A DNA stretch of 6,206 nt. It comes from an uncultured Phycisphaerales bacterium (lineage in GTDB: Bacteria > Planctomycetota > Phycisphaerae > Phycisphaerales > SM1A02). Made by a program: the position numbers and the translations under genes. The notes under the pieces are model-generated. The model saw only the letters and a list, made by a program, of their open reading frames with translations. It was not told the origin of the DNA and ran no database searches. Every line of letters starts with the position of its first letter. The stretch's first letter is position 1. The stretch lies in assembly GCA_946886375.1 (NCBI GenBank), contig CAMPIL010000225.1, positions 1 through 6,206 of the forward strand, read 5' to 3'. Positions 5,749 to 6,206 of the stretch are shown one piece after another.

Positions 5749-5819
5749 CGATTGACGATTGGACAGGAATGTCGATCGTCGCGGTGAATCGAGAATCTGG
5801 AATCTGAAATCGTCAATCG
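5749..5819. repeat. 12-bp inverted repeat in the rpmI-rplT spacer
   Basis: CGATTGACGATT at 5749-5760 and AATCGTCAATCG at 5808-5819 are perfect reverse complements separated by 47 nt. The arms could form a stem in the rpmI-rplT mRNA. The compact form and intergenic position suggest a small dispersed palindromic element. Confidence 0.75.
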
Positions 5820-5820
5820 C
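5786..5820 (+). repeat. Phased heptamer repeat (NAATCNN x5)
   Basis: Five consecutive 7-nt units read GAATCGA, GAATCTG, GAATCTG, AAATCGT and CAATCGC, all with AATC in the same phase. The complementary GATT units at 5750-5756 and 5757-5763 run the other way. This resembles short tandem heptad repeats found between genes in some bacterial genomes. Confidence 0.65.
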
Positions 5821-5871
5821 GCTGACCGGGCCCCAAGCGAAGATCGGACGTGATCTTCCCCCGTCTCGGCC

Positions 5872-5878
5872 AAAGGAG
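5872..5878 (+). promoter_or_regulatory. Ribosome binding site of rplT
   Basis: AAAGGAG lies 8 nt before ATG 5887. It is a strong site, in contrast to rpmI, which has none visible. Confidence 0.7.
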
Positions 5879-5886
5879 TTGTTGTC

Positions 5887-6206
5887 ATGCCTCGCATTCG
5901 CAAGGGCGCCGCCCGCACCAAAGCACGTCGTCGTCTGCTTCGTTCGGCTCGCGGCTACTGGGGAACCAAGCATCGTCATAAGCAGCAGGCCAAGGTCGCG
6001 GTGATGCGCGCCGGCCGCAAGGCGTTCATGGATCGACGCCTGCGCCGCCGCGACTTCCGCAGCCTGTGGATCACTCGCATCACCGCCGCCTGCCGCATGC
6101 GCGGCACGCGCTACAGCCGCTTCATCAACGGCATCCAGCGCGCCGGCGTGCTGTTGAACCGCAAAATGCTCAGCCAGATCGCGATCGAAGACCCCAAGGC
6201 CTTTGA
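5887..6206 (+). CDS. rplT: 50S ribosomal protein L20 (3' truncated by window end)
   Basis: The visible 106 codons begin MPRIRKGAARTKARRRLL and contain the bL20 hallmarks: ARGYWG near residue 21, an AVMRAGRKAFMDRR region around 39-51, RRRDFRSLWITRI at 53-65, YSRFINGI near 76-83 and the ending EDPKAF. bL20 is an early assembly protein of the large subunit and is known to repress its own operon by binding leader RNA. The usual length is about 117 aa, so only some ten residues lie beyond the window; the final TTTGA is in frame as Phe plus two bases, not a stop. The start is supported by the AAAGGAG at 5872-5878. Position 154 nt after rpmI fits the conserved rpmI-rplT pair. Confidence 0.95.
   Translation, partial: MPRIRKGAARTKARRRLLRSARGYWGTKHRHKQQAKVAVMRAGRKAFMDRRLRRRDFRSLWITRITAACRMRGTRYSRFINGIQRAGVLLNRKMLSQIAIEDPKAF

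Noticed and set aside
5319..5979. Minus-strand frames over rpmI, the spacer and rplT
   Set aside because: They are antisense to clear ribosomal protein genes and show no coherent protein features.
1..6206. CRISPR arrays, transposases, tRNA/rRNA, toxin-antitoxin or defence genes
   Set aside because: No regularly spaced direct repeats with unique spacers, no tRNA-like cloverleaf, and no such protein motifs were seen; the only direct repeat is the coding dockerin module.

Overview
The window most likely comes from a Planctomycetota genome, probably of the Phycisphaerae type. The clues are a GC-rich sequence, several secreted proteins ending in dockerin-like Ca-binding repeats or in a PxPG/hydrophobic/RRRR sorting tail, and GGAGG-type ribosome binding sites. 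Taxonomy is inferred from protein style, not from a marker match. All genes read on the plus strand.

Positions 1-3292 hold a cluster of envelope or extracellular genes. The first is a 5'-truncated HAF-repeat protein with a C-terminal dockerin plus a Cys-rich tail (1-1622). A PEP-CTERM-like secreted protein follows (1681-2247). Its stop overlaps, as ATGA, a stand-alone copy of the same dockerin/Cys-tail module with no signal peptide (2244-2654). Then comes a second PEP-CTERM-like protein paralogous to the first (2729-3292). The two dockerin/Cys modules align without gaps over 393 nt. I count about 54 silent codon changes against 14 replacements, so the orphan module has been under protein-level selection. 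Strong stem-loops lie at 1631-1660 and 2667-2700.

Positions 3293-3489 are intergenic, with a TACAAT box and a 10-bp stem-loop. They lead into a secreted right-handed beta-helix protein with a choice-of-anchor-Q-like motif and a dockerin (3490-4980).

Positions 4981-6206 shift to housekeeping functions. A 67-aa hypothetical protein (5128-5331) is followed by a structured leader (about 5380-5474), rpmI for ribosomal protein L35 (5487-5732) and rplT for L20 (5887 to the window end, truncated). No infC is visible directly upstream of rpmI. The leader holds a roughly 20-bp long-range stem ending in a T-tract just before rpmI, which is a candidate autoregulatory or attenuator element. The rpmI-rplT spacer carries a 12-bp inverted repeat overlapping a phased heptamer repeat (NAATCNN).

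The most unusual item is the conserved orphan dockerin/Cys-tail gene coupled to a PEP-CTERM gene. No defence system, CRISPR array, transposase, tRNA or rRNA was found.
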